A DNA stretch of 64,000 bases, taken from contig JACKNJ010000007.1 of assembly GCA_024234895.1 (NCBI GenBank), positions 1 through 64,000 on the forward strand, in the 5' to 3' direction. The notes under the pieces were generated by a model. That model ran no database searches. It was not told the DNA's origin and was given only the letters and a program-made list of their open reading frames with translations. Positions 7,736 to 17,356 of this stretch are shown here, piece after piece; position 1 is the stretch's first letter, and each line of letters starts with the position of its first letter. Position numbers and translations under genes: made by a program. The DNA comes from Gammaproteobacteria bacterium (lineage in GTDB: Bacteria; Pseudomonadota; Gammaproteobacteria; JACKNK01).

Positions 7736-9634
7736 TCAGATGTTTTCTTCGAAGATCCTGATGTCGCGCTCGGAGCGCAGCTGCATCACCAGATCACGGA
7801 TCGCCCGCTCGGCGCCGACCCGCGCCAGGCTGCCGCGATAGGTCTCACGCAGTTCGTCGGTGATATCGGTGCCAGCAGGATCACGAACACCGGAAACCAC
7901 CACCACGGCCATGTCGCCACTCGCCAACGTCGTCACATCGACACTGCGACCGCCGGCGGCCGGCGGCGACATCGAGAAGGCCTTGTTGGCGACGGTCACG
8001 TCGAGTTCCTGGGAGCCCCGACGGACCCAGGTCGCGGGGTTGCGTGACAGGCCGGCGCGGTCCTGCACCTCACCACCATCCCGAAGGGTCGCGGCGATCT
8101 GATCCGCGACCTCACGCAGGCGGTCGACGGCACGTTCCGTGGCGACCTGACGGCGCACTTCTTCACGAACCTCATCGAGCGCCTTCGGACGGGCCGGCTG
8201 GTGCTCCAGGACGCGCAGCACGACCAGATGATCCGGCGCGATCTCGATGACCTCGCTGTTGTTACCCTGGCCCAGCACTTCGTCGCCGAACGCGGCCTTC
8301 AGCACCTTCGCATTGCCGAACAGACCGTCACCCGATGCGTCGCGGGACAGAAAATCGGAAGTCTGCACGGGCAGGCCGGTTTCCTCGGAGGCCGCCAGCA
8401 GGTTGTCCGGCTGCGAGAAACTGGCTTCGGCGAGTCGCTCGCCGAGCGCATAGAAATCCTCTTCGGCTCGACTGCGGCGCCAGTCCGCGGTAACGGCGTC
8501 AAGCGAATCTTCGAATGTCTTGGTGCCGGTGGGGTGAATGCGCATGACCTTCACCAGGTGCCAGCCGAACTCGGTGCGCACGGGCTCGGACACGTCACCT
8601 TCACCCAGCGCGAACAGGACACGATCGAACTCGTCACCCATCGTTCCGCGATCGACCATGCCCAGATTGCCGCCGTTCTGGGCGCTGGAGACATCATCCG
8701 ACCGGGTTGCCAATTCGGCAAAGTCCGCGCCCTGATCCAACTCCAGGCGCAGCTCGGCGATACGCTGGCGCGCTGTTTCAGCTGCGGCCTCGTCCGCATC
8801 CGGCGCAACCGCGATCATGATATGCGCGGCCTCTCGCTGCTCCGGGCGGACATACTGATCATGGTGATTGTCGAAGTATTCCCGGATCGCCACGGCATCC
8901 ACGGGAATCTGCTTCGCGAGCTCGGCAACGCTCAGTTCGAGATAGGCGAGCTTGACCTTCTCCTCGGTCTGGAACGCATCCCGGTGGCTGTCGTAGTAAT
9001 CACTGACCGCCGTGTCGTCGATTTGGGTTGGGTCACGAAACGCATCCACCGCCAACCGTAACCATGCGATCTCCCGCTCCTGACGATCCAACTGGATGAG
9101 CCGGTCCAGTTCGTTCGGCAGTACCGGTTCCGACAAGGCAACGCCGATCCGCAGCTGATCCACGGCCATGGCGATACGCAGGCGCTGTTCAAACGACGCG
9201 GCGCTTTCCCCCTGGCTTTTCAGCAAGCGCTCGTATTTCGCCGCGTCAAAGCCATTGTCTCCGCGGAACGCCGGGCTGAACTGGATCTCCTGGGCGAGCA
9301 AGGCATCGGATATCCGGTACTTCTCGTCCATCACGGTCATCGACAACAACTGATCGTCGATCTGCCTGTCGAGCAGCTTGCGTCGAACTTCCGGACGGTC
9401 GAACGCCGCCGGGTCGATTCGGCCCATGGTCTCGGCGACACGCTGCTTCTGCTGCTGGATATTGTTCTGATGATCCCGCAGGGTGATCTCGGCATCGCCG
9501 ATCGTCGCGACCAGACGCTCTGAATCGTTCTGCAGGTAACTGTCCAGCCCCCAGAAAGCGAACGGGATGGTGATCAGGATGACGATCACCCAGGCGAGCC
9601 AGCCGGTGGCTCGGTCACGAATGTTCTGCAACAT
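7736..9634 (-). CDS. ppiD: Periplasmic chaperone/peptidyl-prolyl isomerase PpiD
   Basis: Membrane-anchored folding factor at the SecYEG exit. The 632-residue protein starts MLQNIRDRATGWLAWVIVILITIPFAFWG, a short cytoplasmic tail plus one transmembrane helix (about 12-30), followed by a SurA-N-like chaperone region (about 40-160) and a parvulin (PpiC) domain around residues 265-370 with AAHIMIA, GGNLGMVDRGTM and FGWHLVKV. Length matches E. coli PpiD (623). Its place downstream of lon, hupB and tRNAs is the standard gammaproteobacterial order lon-hupB-ppiD. Stretches after the parvulin domain are less conserved. Confidence 0.92.
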   Translation of the reverse strand: MLQNIRDRATGWLAWVIVILITIPFAFWGLDSYLQNDSERLVATIGDAEITLRDHQNNIQQQKQRVAETMGRIDPAAFDRPEVRRKLLDRQIDDQLLSMTVMDEKYRISDALLAQEIQFSPAFRGDNGFDAAKYERLLKSQGESAASFEQRLRIAMAVDQLRIGVALSEPVLPNELDRLIQLDRQEREIAWLRLAVDAFRDPTQIDDTAVSDYYDSHRDAFQTEEKVKLAYLELSVAELAKQIPVDAVAIREYFDNHHDQYVRPEQREAAHIMIAVAPDADEAAAETARQRIAELRLELDQGADFAELATRSDDVSSAQNGGNLGMVDRGTMGDEFDRVLFALGEGDVSEPVRTEFGWHLVKVMRIHPTGTKTFEDSLDAVTADWRRSRAEEDFYALGERLAEASFSQPDNLLAASEETGLPVQTSDFLSRDASGDGLFGNAKVLKAAFGDEVLGQGNNSEVIEIAPDHLVVLRVLEHQPARPKALDEVREEVRRQVATERAVDRLREVADQIAATLRDGGEVQDRAGLSRNPATWVRRGSQELDVTVANKAFSMSPPAAGGRSVDVTTLASGDMAVVVVSGVRDPAGTDITDELRETYRGSLARVGAERAIRDLVMQLRSERDIRIFEENI

Positions 9635-9823
9635 AGGGGTAGCCGGGATACTTGCTTGGTTGGGAAACGTCGCGATGGTCAGGTACGGACCAACGACCGG
9701 GAATAAGGCGCCGCTGAAAATGGCGTAAATCGGCCCGGACTATAAACGCAGTGGCCCGTGCATACCAATGCGGAACGGCCTCCAACGACCGGATCAGGCA
9801 CACAGTTCCCGAAAATCAAAGCC

Positions 9824-9852
9824 AAAAAAAAGGCGCTCGATTGAGCGCCTTT
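9824..9852 (-). terminator. Terminator after tRNA-Asp
   Basis: On the minus strand GGCGCTC-AATC-GAGCGCC is followed by a run of eight T (A8 on the plus strand, 9824-9831). It is placed 8 bases beyond the 3' end of tRNA-Asp and would end the tRNA-Val/tRNA-Asp transcript before ppiD. Confidence 0.85.
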
Positions 9853-9859
9853 CGGAAGA

Positions 9860-9936
9860 TGGCGGAGTGGACGGGACTCGAACCCGCGACCCCCGGCGTG
9901 ACAGGCCGGTATTCTAACCAACTGAACTACCACTCC
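9860..9936 (-). tRNA. tRNA-Asp (anticodon GTC)
   Basis: Seventy-seven bases with an encoded CCA end. The acceptor arms GGAGTGG/CCACTCC pair, the anticodon arm reads CCGGC-CTGTCAC-GCCGG with GTC in the centre, and the T arm has GGTTCGAGTCCC. It follows tRNA-Val in the same direction. Confidence 0.97.
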
Positions 9937-10058
9937 AGCATTCGTTGCTTCCCCGCTTCCGGCTTACCGGCTGCGAGAAGCGCGCGATTCTAGCAGCACT
10001 CCCATAAACCCGCTACAGCTTATCGGAATATTTTGATGTGCTGACGGATAGCGAGCTT

Positions 10059-10134
10059 TGGTGGGTGCTGAGGGGATCGAACCCCCGACATTCGCCTTGT
10101 AAGGGCGACGCTCTCCCAGCTGAGCTAAGCACCC
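10059..10134 (-). tRNA. tRNA-Val (anticodon TAC)
   Basis: Seventy-six bases with encoded CCA. Acceptor GGGTGCT/AGCACCC, D arm GCTCAGCTGGGAGAGC, anticodon arm CGCCC-TTACAAG-GGCG with TAC, and T-loop GGTTCGATCCC all fit. It lies 42 bases downstream of hupB; the spacer has a CCCGCGG/CCGCGGG hairpin (10132-10151) that partly overlaps the tRNA 5' end. Confidence 0.97.
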
Positions 10135-10176
10135 GCGGAAACTCCCGCGGGTACTCTGCCCGGCGCGGAAGGCGCG

Positions 10177-10449
10177 TTACTTTACGGCATCCTTGAGGGC
10201 CTTGCCAGCCTTGAAGGTCGGCACGCGGGAGGCGGCGATCTTGATGGTCTGACCGGTACGCGGATTGCGGCCTTCGCGAGCGGCACGCTCGGAAGTCTTG
10301 AAGGTGCCGAAGCCGACCAAGGACACCTGGTCGCCGTCCTTCAGCGCGGCGGTGATGGCATCGACAGCAGCGTCAACGGCCTTGCCGGCAGCGGCTTTGG
10401 AAATGTCCGCAGCGGCGGCAACAGCGTCAACGAGTTCAGATTTGTTCAT
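10177..10449 (-). CDS. hupB: DNA-binding protein HU-beta
   Basis: Ninety-residue histone-like protein that bends and compacts DNA as a dimer. The full HU fold is present: MNKSELVDAVAAAADISK at the N-terminus, the GFGTF turn (about 46-50), the arm motif GRNPRTGQ with the intercalating proline, and the KAGKALKDAVK end. Start ATG follows GGGGAAG. It lies downstream of lon, as in enterobacteria and pseudomonads, but 392 bases away, so it probably has its own promoter; I see TTGACG at 10575-10580 on the minus strand but no convincing -10 with it. Confidence 0.97.
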   Translation of the reverse strand: MNKSELVDAVAAAADISKAAAGKAVDAAVDAITAALKDGDQVSLVGFGTFKTSERAAREGRNPRTGQTIKIAASRVPTFKAGKALKDAVK

Positions 10450-10841
10450 GTTTTACTTCCCCTTTGAGTGGTGACCACCCCGCAACCCGAACGGAGCAGA
10501 ATCAGCGATGGATGCGGGCGGCCCCGCGTATGTACAAAAAAGCCGTTCGAACGGACCGATTCTTGGAGCGGCCTCGTCAAATGACAGGTTCAGTTAATCG
10601 CGAATTTGTCCGCGAGTACCGATGACTGGTTCTTGGCGGCTCGGTCGCCGGTTGGATCGGTAATCGCCAAAGTCACATGGGTGACACGACTGCGGGGCTT
10701 TATACCAGTCGATTTTCGACGGTGTCAACAACGCGGAAACAAGCCGGGAAGCCTTGCTGCGCCTTGATTAGCGGCTCCTGAAACAGTTGTTTCCAATGCG
10801 GCCCGGACAGCCATGTCCGGGCCGCTGGATATCCGGGGACA
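10450..10841. other. lon-hupB intergenic region with a 12-bp hairpin
   Basis: No reading frame here looks coding. A perfect hairpin, GCGGCCCGGACA (10798-10809) with TGTCCGGGCCGC (10814-10825), lies 17 bases beyond the lon stop and is the likely lon terminator or 3' stabiliser, although no strong T tract follows on the minus strand. A smaller TGAAACA/TGTTTCC-like dyad lies near 10779-10794. The hupB-proximal half should contain its promoter. Confidence 0.6.
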
Positions 10842-13286
10842 TCAATGCGGCAAAACGGCATCGTCACCCTTCTTTCCGCGACCCCGTGATTCGCCTTTCT
10901 TGGGCTTGGCACCGGTCGTCTTGTCGTCGTCGCTCCTCGGCGCCGGCATGTGCTGCAATGCCGCCTCGAGAACCTGGTCGATCCATTTCACCGGGCGGAT
11001 ATCGAGCTGTGCCTGGATGTTCTTGGGAATGTCGACGAGATCCTTGCGGTTCTCTTCAGGGATCAGCACGGTCTTGATGCCGCCACGATGCGCGGCCAGC
11101 AATTTCTCCTTCAAACCGCCGATGGGCAGCACCTCGCCTCGCAGCGTGATCTCGCCCGTCATCGCCACGCTGGACTTCACCGCGATGTTGGTCAACGCGG
11201 ATACCAGCGTCGTGCACATCGCACCACCGGCGCTCGGGCCATCCTTCGGGGTCGCGCCTTCCGGCACGTGAATGTGGATGTCGTACTTCTGGTAGAACTC
11301 TTCGTCGATGCCGAGCAGCTTGGCGCGGCTGCGCACCACGGTCATGGCGGCCTGAATGGATTCCTGCATGACATCGCCGAGCTGCCCGGTGTAAGTCAGG
11401 CGGCCCTTGCCCGGCACCACGGCGGCCTCGATGTTCATCAGTTCACCACCGACCTCGGTCCAGGCCAGACCGGTGACCTGACCGACACGATCCTCCTCCT
11501 CGGCGCGACCATAGCGGAAGCGCTTCACGCCCAGGTATTTCTCGAGGTTGCGCGGATTGACGACCGTCTTCTTGTCGCGCGGCTTCATCACGATGTCCTT
11601 GACCACCTTGCGGCAGATCTTGGAAATCTCGCGCTCCAGATTACGCACACCAGACTCGCGGCTGTAATGACGGATGATGTCGCGGATCGCCGACTCGCTG
11701 ATCGAGAGTTCCTCGAGCTTGAGACCGTTGCGCTCCAACTGCTTCGGCACCAGGTAGCGGGTCGCGATGTTGACCTTCTCCTCTTCCGTGTAACCGGCGA
11801 GGCGGATGACCTCCATTCGGTCCAGCAGCGGCCCGGGGATATTCAGACTGTTGGCGGTGGCGACAAACAACACCTCCGACAGGTCGAAATCCACTTCCAG
11901 GTAGTGATCGTTGAAGGCGTGGTTCTGCTCCGGGTCGAGCACCTCGAGCAGCGCCGAGGACGGATCGCCACGGAAATCCATGGACATCTTGTCGATCTCA
12001 TCCAGCAGGAACAGCGGGTTGCGCACGCCGACCTTGGTCATGTTCTGGATGATCTTGCCGGGCATGGAACCGACGTAGGTCCGGCGGTGGCCACGGATCT
12101 CGGCCTCGTCACGCACGCCGCCGAGCGCCATGCGGATGAATTGGCGGTTGGTGGCGCGCGCGATCGACCGGCCGAGCGAGGTCTTGCCGACGCCGGGCGG
12201 GCCAACCAGGCACAGGATCGGCGCCTTCACCTTCTTCACGCGCTGCTGCACCGCGAGGTATTCGACGATGCGCTCCTTGACCTTCTCCAGACCGTAATGG
12301 TCTTCATCGAGCACGCGCTCGGCGAGCGGTAGATCCTTGCGAATCTTGGACCGTTTCTTCCACGGCGCATCGACCAGCGCGTCGATGTAATTGCGCACGA
12401 CCGTCGCCTCGGCTGACATCGGCGACATCTGCTTGAGCTTGTTGAGTTCGGAATTGGCCTTGTCACGCGCCTCCAGGCTCATGCCCGCCGTCTCGATCTT
12501 CTGCTCGAGTTCCTCCATCTCGTTGGGCGCGTCGTCCATGTCACCCAATTCCTTCTGGATGGCCTTCATCTGCTCGTTGAGGTAGTACTCGCGCTGGCTC
12601 TTCTCCATCTGCTGTTTGACGCGCGAGCGAATGCGCTTCTCGACCTGGAGGATGTCGATCTCCCCCTCGATCTGGGCAGTCAGATGGTCAAGCCGGGTGC
12701 GCAGATCCTCGAGCTCAAGCAGGGTTTGCTTGTCCTCGAGCTTGAGCGGCATGTGCGCGGCGATGGTGTCGGCAAGACGGCCGGCATCATCGATCCCGTT
12801 CAGCGAAGTCAGCACCTCCGGCGGGATCTTCTTGTTCAGCTTCACGTACTGGTCGAACAGGCTGACCATGGAACGCGCCATGACACCGATTTCCTTGTCC
12901 GAGGAATCATCGGCATCCGCGATCACGATGTCCGCGGTGAAGAACGCGCCATCGGCATGCATGCGCTCGATGCGCGCACGGCGTACACCCTCGACCAGCA
13001 CCTTGACGGTCCCGTCGGGGAGCTTCAGCAATTGCAGGATGGTCGCATAGGTGCCGAGCTGATGGATGTCGTCGACCTGCGGGTCATCGACTTCCGCGCT
13101 CTTCTGGGCGACCAGCAGGATGTGCTTGTCGACCTCCATCGCGGCGTCCAGCGCCTGGATGGATTTCTCCCGCCCCACGAACAACGGAATCACCATATGC
13201 GGGTAGACCACCACGTCACGCAGTGGCAGAACGGGCACGGCGGTCATCGGGCCGCTGGGAATCGGAGAGTCGGTTTGATTTTCCAC
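10842..13286 (-). CDS. lon: ATP-dependent protease Lon
   Basis: Cytosolic AAA+ serine protease for unfolded and regulatory proteins, 814 residues. The substrate-binding N domain starts at about 15 (VPVLPLRDVVVYPHMVIPLFVGREKS). The AAA+ module has Walker A GPPGVGKTS and Walker B LFLLDEIDKM, and the protease domain has the catalytic serine in PKDGPSAGGAMC and the lysine in GGLKEKLLAA, forming the Ser-Lys dyad. The last 30 residues are a Lys/Gly/Asp-rich tail beyond the usual Lon end. The start is GTG at 13286. It belongs to the tig-clpP-clpX-lon series, though 131 bases separate it from clpX, leaving room for its own heat-shock promoter. Confidence 0.97.
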   Translation of the reverse strand: MENQTDSPIPSGPMTAVPVLPLRDVVVYPHMVIPLFVGREKSIQALDAAMEVDKHILLVAQKSAEVDDPQVDDIHQLGTYATILQLLKLPDGTVKVLVEGVRRARIERMHADGAFFTADIVIADADDSSDKEIGVMARSMVSLFDQYVKLNKKIPPEVLTSLNGIDDAGRLADTIAAHMPLKLEDKQTLLELEDLRTRLDHLTAQIEGEIDILQVEKRIRSRVKQQMEKSQREYYLNEQMKAIQKELGDMDDAPNEMEELEQKIETAGMSLEARDKANSELNKLKQMSPMSAEATVVRNYIDALVDAPWKKRSKIRKDLPLAERVLDEDHYGLEKVKERIVEYLAVQQRVKKVKAPILCLVGPPGVGKTSLGRSIARATNRQFIRMALGGVRDEAEIRGHRRTYVGSMPGKIIQNMTKVGVRNPLFLLDEIDKMSMDFRGDPSSALLEVLDPEQNHAFNDHYLEVDFDLSEVLFVATANSLNIPGPLLDRMEVIRLAGYTEEEKVNIATRYLVPKQLERNGLKLEELSISESAIRDIIRHYSRESGVRNLEREISKICRKVVKDIVMKPRDKKTVVNPRNLEKYLGVKRFRYGRAEEEDRVGQVTGLAWTEVGGELMNIEAAVVPGKGRLTYTGQLGDVMQESIQAAMTVVRSRAKLLGIDEEFYQKYDIHIHVPEGATPKDGPSAGGAMCTTLVSALTNIAVKSSVAMTGEITLRGEVLPIGGLKEKLLAAHRGGIKTVLIPEENRKDLVDIPKNIQAQLDIRPVKWIDQVLEAALQHMPAPRSDDDKTTGAKPKKGESRGRGKKGDDAVLPH

Positions 13287-13417
13287 GGAAGGGGAACCTC
13301 GATCGTGCCTCGATCCGTCCGAGGCAGGAGAAATGCGGGAAGTCTGGCGGTCAGATGACCGGGACCGGGCGTGGCAGGGTCAGAGTCGACCGCGCCACCG
13401 CCCAGCGAAACAATCGA

Positions 13418-14686
13418 TCAGCGTCCGGACGCGGCCTGACCGGTCTGCTCGTACATGATGTACGGGCTGGATTCACCGGTGATCGCCGCCTCGTCGACGA
13501 CGACCTTGCTGACGTTTTGCTCGGACGGCAGGTCATACATGGTGTCGAGCAGCGTGGTTTCAAGGATCGTGCGCAGACCGCGGGCGCCGGTCTTGCGCAA
13601 CATGGCCTTGCGTGCGATTGCACGGAGCGCGTCCTCGCGGAATTCGAGTTCGCAGTGCTCCATGTCGAACAGGCGCTGGTACTGCTTGGTGAGCGCGTTC
13701 TTCGGTTCGGTGAGAATCTGCACCAGGGCTTCCTCGTCGAGCTCCTCGAGGGTCGCGACGACCGGCAGACGCCCTACGAACTCCGGGATCAGGCCGTAGC
13801 CGATGAGGTCTTCGGGCTCGACCTCGTGCAGCACCTCACCAAGGTTGCGGTTGTCCTCGCGGCTCTTGACCTCGGCCTGGAAACCGATGCCACCCTTCTC
13901 GGAACGCCGCTTGATGACCTTCTCCAGGCCCGCGAACGCGCCGCCGACGATGAACAGGATATTGCTGGTGTCGACTTGCAGGAATTCCTGCTGCGGATGC
14001 TTGCGGCCACCTTGCGGCGGCACCGAGGCGACCGTGCCCTCGATCAGCTTGAGCAGCGCCTGCTGCACGCCTTCGCCGGACACGTCGCGGGTAATGGACG
14101 GGTTTTCCGCCTTGCGGGAAATCTTGTCGATCTCGTCGATATAGACGATGCCCGTCTCGGCCTTCTCGACGTCGTAATCACACTTCTGCAGCAACTTCTG
14201 GATGATGTTCTCGACGTCTTCGCCCACGTAACCGGCCTCGGTCAGCGTGGTCGCGTCGGCGATCGTGAACGGCACGTTGAGCAGGCGCGCAAGCGTCTCG
14301 GCGAGCAGGGTCTTGCCGGAACCGGTCGGACCGATCAGCAGGATGTTGCTCTTGGCCAGTTCGACGCCGTCGTTGCTGCCTTTGTTCTCGAGGCGCTTGT
14401 AGTGGTTGTAGACCGCGACCGACAGCACCTTCTTGGCGCGTCCCTGACCGATCACGTACTCATCGAGGATGGCCTTGATCTCGTGCGGCTTCGGCAGCGA
14501 GGTGCTATCGCCGAGGTCCTTGTCGTGCATCTCCTCGCGGATGATGTCGTTGCACAGATCGACGCACTCGTCGCAGATGAACACCGACGGGCCGGCAATC
14601 AACTTGCGGACTTCGTGCTGGTTCTTGCCGCAGAAGGAGCAATAAAGCAGCTTGCCGCTGTCGTTACCGTTCTTGTCATCCGCCAT
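13418..14686 (-). CDS. clpX: ClpX ATPase subunit of ClpXP
   Basis: Hexameric unfoldase that feeds tagged proteins into ClpP, 422 residues. The N-terminal zinc-binding domain has the four cysteines of CSFCGKNQHEV and ICDECVDLC; it binds adaptors such as SspB, which is also encoded in this window (43826-44254). AAA+ motifs are Walker A GPTGSGKTLLAET, the pore loop GYVGEDVENI, Walker B IVYIDEIDKI and the ClpP-docking IGF-type loop IGYGLIPEF vicinity. It lies 174 bases after clpP, with an intrinsic terminator between them. Confidence 0.97.
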   Translation of the reverse strand: MADDKNGNDSGKLLYCSFCGKNQHEVRKLIAGPSVFICDECVDLCNDIIREEMHDKDLGDSTSLPKPHEIKAILDEYVIGQGRAKKVLSVAVYNHYKRLENKGSNDGVELAKSNILLIGPTGSGKTLLAETLARLLNVPFTIADATTLTEAGYVGEDVENIIQKLLQKCDYDVEKAETGIVYIDEIDKISRKAENPSITRDVSGEGVQQALLKLIEGTVASVPPQGGRKHPQQEFLQVDTSNILFIVGGAFAGLEKVIKRRSEKGGIGFQAEVKSREDNRNLGEVLHEVEPEDLIGYGLIPEFVGRLPVVATLEELDEEALVQILTEPKNALTKQYQRLFDMEHCELEFREDALRAIARKAMLRKTGARGLRTILETTLLDTMYDLPSEQNVSKVVVDEAAITGESSPYIMYEQTGQAASGR

Positions 14687-14811
14687 TTTTCAATCTCATC
14701 GCTGGGAACAAGTTCGAGTCTATTCAACTACGTTCCGACGCGCTGGCACAAGTAATACCGGGTAACGCGGGGGGTATCGCCAACCCTTGCGAATCAAGGC
14801 GATCCGCCAAC

Positions 14812-14833
14812 GAAAAGGGGGCTTTCGCCCCCT
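14812..14833 (-). terminator. Terminator/attenuator between clpP and clpX
   Basis: On the minus strand AGGGGGC-GAAA-GCCCCCT forms a seven-pair stem with a GNRA loop followed by TTTTCG. It stands 28 bases past the clpP stop and would reduce read-through into clpX, which then needs its own promoter in the remaining ~125 bases. Confidence 0.7.
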
Positions 14834-14860
14834 CTCGAGATTGCCGGTCCGATGATCGGA

Positions 14861-15505
14861 TCAGGCCTTGGCGGCCTCGCCGCCGCCACGTCGATTCAGT
14901 ACCGCATCGATCAATCCGTACTCCACGGCGGCATCGCCACCCATGAAATTGTCACGATCGGTATCTCGCTGGATGGTCTCGATGTCCTGACCGGTGTGTT
15001 CCGCGAGAATCTTGTTCAGGCGCTCGCGGACCAGCAGGATTTCGCGGGCGTGGATATCGATGTCCGTCGCCTGACCCTGAAAGCCACCCAGCGGCTGGTG
15101 GATCATCATCCGCGAATGCGGCAGGCAGTAACGCTTGCCCTTGGTGCCACCGGTCAGCAGCAACGCACCCATGCTCGCCGCCTGGCCGATACACATGGTG
15201 CTGACGTCCGGCCTGATGAACTGCATGGTGTCGTAGATGGCCAGACCAGCAGACACCGAGCCACCCGGCGAATTGATGTACAGGTGGATGTCCTTGTCCG
15301 GATTCTCCGACTCCAGGAAGAGCAACTGGGCAACGACCAGGTTGGCCATGTGGTCCTCGACCGGGCCGACCAGGAAAATCACGCGTTCCTTCAGCAGTCG
15401 CGAGTAGATGTCGAACGCGCGTTCGCCGCGTCCGGTCTGCTCGATCACCATCGGCACCAGGCCAAGGGCCTGCACGTCCAGCGCGCCAGCATTGTAATTC
15501 GGCAT
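14861..15505 (-). CDS. clpP: ClpP serine protease subunit
   Basis: Tetradecameric peptidase chamber of ClpXP and ClpAP, 214 residues. The active-site serine is Ser111 in CIGQAASMGALL and the histidine His136 in SRMMIHQPLGG, the same precursor numbering as E. coli ClpP. The N-terminus MPNYNAGALDVQALGLVPMVIEQ suggests a short autoprocessed propeptide. It follows tig by 30 bases, the standard order, and probably shares its transcript. Confidence 0.97.
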   Translation of the reverse strand: MPNYNAGALDVQALGLVPMVIEQTGRGERAFDIYSRLLKERVIFLVGPVEDHMANLVVAQLLFLESENPDKDIHLYINSPGGSVSAGLAIYDTMQFIRPDVSTMCIGQAASMGALLLTGGTKGKRYCLPHSRMMIHQPLGGFQGQATDIDIHAREILLVRERLNKILAEHTGQDIETIQRDTDRDNFMGGDAAVEYGLIDAVLNRRGGGEAAKA

Positions 15506-15535
15506 CGGATTCCCCTGCCCGAAGGGCGTCGTTGA

Positions 15536-16849
15536 TCAGTCTTTGTTCTTGGTCGGGTTCATCACCGCATCGAAGCTGGAAGCCTCTTCCGCGACGTTGC
15601 ACTGACCGACGATCATGTCGACGACCTGATCTTCCATGGCCAGCGCCTCGACCTGGTCCAGCATCTCACGATGCTGGTAGTACATGTCGACGACTTCCTG
15701 GGGATCTTCATAGGATTCCGCGAAACCCTCGATCAGCGCGCGAACCTTGGCTTCGTCGGCAGTGATCCCGTTGGCCTTGATGATCTCGCCAAGCAGCAGC
15801 CCCAGGCGCACGCGACGCGCGGCCTGCTCCTCGAACAGCGAGGTCGGCAGCTCGGGGATCGCGCCCTGCGCGGAAGACTTCAACTGCTCGATCATCTGCT
15901 GCTGGAGACGCGTGGCCTCCTGCTCGACCATCGCCGCCGGCAGGTCGACCTGATTGGCCGCGAGCAGCGCGTTCATGACGCTGTCCTTGAGCATGCCGCG
16001 CAGCTTCTGGCCGAGCTCACGCTCCATGTTCTCGCGCACCTGCGCCTTGAGCGCATCGATGCCGCCCTCCTCGATACCGAGCGAGGTCGCGAAATTGTCG
16101 TCCAGCTCAGGCAGTTTCTCGCCCAGCACCTGCTTCACGGTGACCTCGAAATGCGCGGTCTTGCCGGCCATCTCCTCGATGCGGAAATCCGCCGGGAAGG
16201 TCACATCGAAGCTGAGCGCCTCGTTAGCCTTGGCGCCGACCAGATTCTTCTCGAAGTCATCGCCGAGATTGCCGCCACCGAGCACCAGCTGTGCGTTCTC
16301 GCGCTTGTTGCCCGGGAAATCAGCCCCGTCTTCCATCTTGCCTTCGTAGTCGATGACCATGCGGTCACCCTTCTTGGACTTGCGCTTCACCTCGGCCCAT
16401 TCGGACTGCTGACTACGCAGCTTCTCAAGCATCGCGTCGATGTCCGCATCACCGACCTCGGCAATGGTGCGGGTCACGGACAGCGCACTCAGATCACCGA
16501 CGGCGATCTCCGGGTAGACCTCGAACAGAGCGGCGTAGGAGAAATCCTTACCGTCCTCGTCATTAACGGACTCGACCGACGGCATGCCGGCGGGAACGAT
16601 ATTCTCCTGCTTGAAGGCCTCGCGGAGCGTGGCATCGATCAGTTCGCCGAGGACCTCCTGGCGGATCGACAGACCGAACTGCTTCTTCACCAGTTTGACC
16701 GGCACCTTGCCCGGGCGGAAACCATCGATGCGAACGGTGCGTGCCACCCGCTTGATCCGCGATTCGACCTCGCCGTTGACCCGCTCGGCCGGAACCTCGA
16801 CCGTCATGCGGCGCTGCAAACCCTCGGTCGTCTCAACTGATACGCGCAT
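15536..16849 (-). CDS. tig: Trigger factor (ribosome-associated chaperone)
   Basis: Nascent-chain chaperone and prolyl isomerase at the ribosome exit, 437 residues. The ribosome-binding signature is present as GFRPGKVP (about 46-53). The FKBP-like domain spans about 160-245 (GDRMVIDYEGKMEDG to FEVTVKQV), and the C-terminal chaperone arms follow. It is the first gene of tig-clpP-clpX-lon and is preceded by tRNA-Leu in the same direction, 62 bases away. Confidence 0.96.
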   Translation of the reverse strand: MRVSVETTEGLQRRMTVEVPAERVNGEVESRIKRVARTVRIDGFRPGKVPVKLVKKQFGLSIRQEVLGELIDATLREAFKQENIVPAGMPSVESVNDEDGKDFSYAALFEVYPEIAVGDLSALSVTRTIAEVGDADIDAMLEKLRSQQSEWAEVKRKSKKGDRMVIDYEGKMEDGADFPGNKRENAQLVLGGGNLGDDFEKNLVGAKANEALSFDVTFPADFRIEEMAGKTAHFEVTVKQVLGEKLPELDDNFATSLGIEEGGIDALKAQVRENMERELGQKLRGMLKDSVMNALLAANQVDLPAAMVEQEATRLQQQMIEQLKSSAQGAIPELPTSLFEEQAARRVRLGLLLGEIIKANGITADEAKVRALIEGFAESYEDPQEVVDMYYQHREMLDQVEALAMEDQVVDMIVGQCNVAEEASSFDAVMNPTKNKD

Positions 16850-16911
16850 AGCCCTGAAAACCTCTGTTGCCGTCCGGCGGCTGGCCGGAACCTGTCGTTA
16901 ACGAATGGATA

Positions 16912-16997
<86 letters not shown>

Positions 16998-17218
16998 TGA
17001 CGGCCACTCCGCATAGGGACGCGACCACGCAATGCAGCCGCGCAGTATAACGGCAGTACCGATACCCCGGTAGCCGCAATACGAATTGCCCGTCAAATCC
17101 GGAGCATAAAATTAAAGTGCCGCAACCGGCTTTGAGCCGTTCGCGAAGCTTCCCGCAGGGTGCGCTCCGCGCACCGAAACCGACATTCGAACGCGCACCC
17201 TGCCAAAGCACCACCAAC

Positions 17219-17343
17219 AAGACGGGCCGCCGGCTCAATGCCGGCGGCCCGTCTTCCAACCACTCCCCTCTCCAGGCTTCCAGGGGCCGGCAAGGCCTCC
17301 TGGAAGCCATCCCACTTAACCCGATGATGTCCGCAACATCCTC
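17219..17343. repeat. Three-hairpin composite repeat, short copy
   Basis: In order: a perfect 15-pair hairpin AAGACGGGCCGCCGG/CCGGCGGCCCGTCTT with loop CTCAATG (17219-17255); a palindrome from GGCTTCCAGG to CCTGGAAGCC (17275-17308); and a small GATGATGT/ACATCCTC hairpin (17323-17343). The same three parts in the same order recur at 25464-25671, where the middle palindrome is about 80 bases longer. The first hairpin may terminate the lexA-imuA transcript. The rest of the 16997-17356 gap shows no gene. Confidence 0.75.
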
Positions 17344-17356
17344 GAAAACACACCAT

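Noticed and set aside
11000..13300. Long plus-strand frames opposite lon, clpX, tig and other genes
   Set aside because: They are antisense shadows typical of GC-rich coding DNA, with unnatural His/Arg/Asp-rich composition and no recognisable domains.
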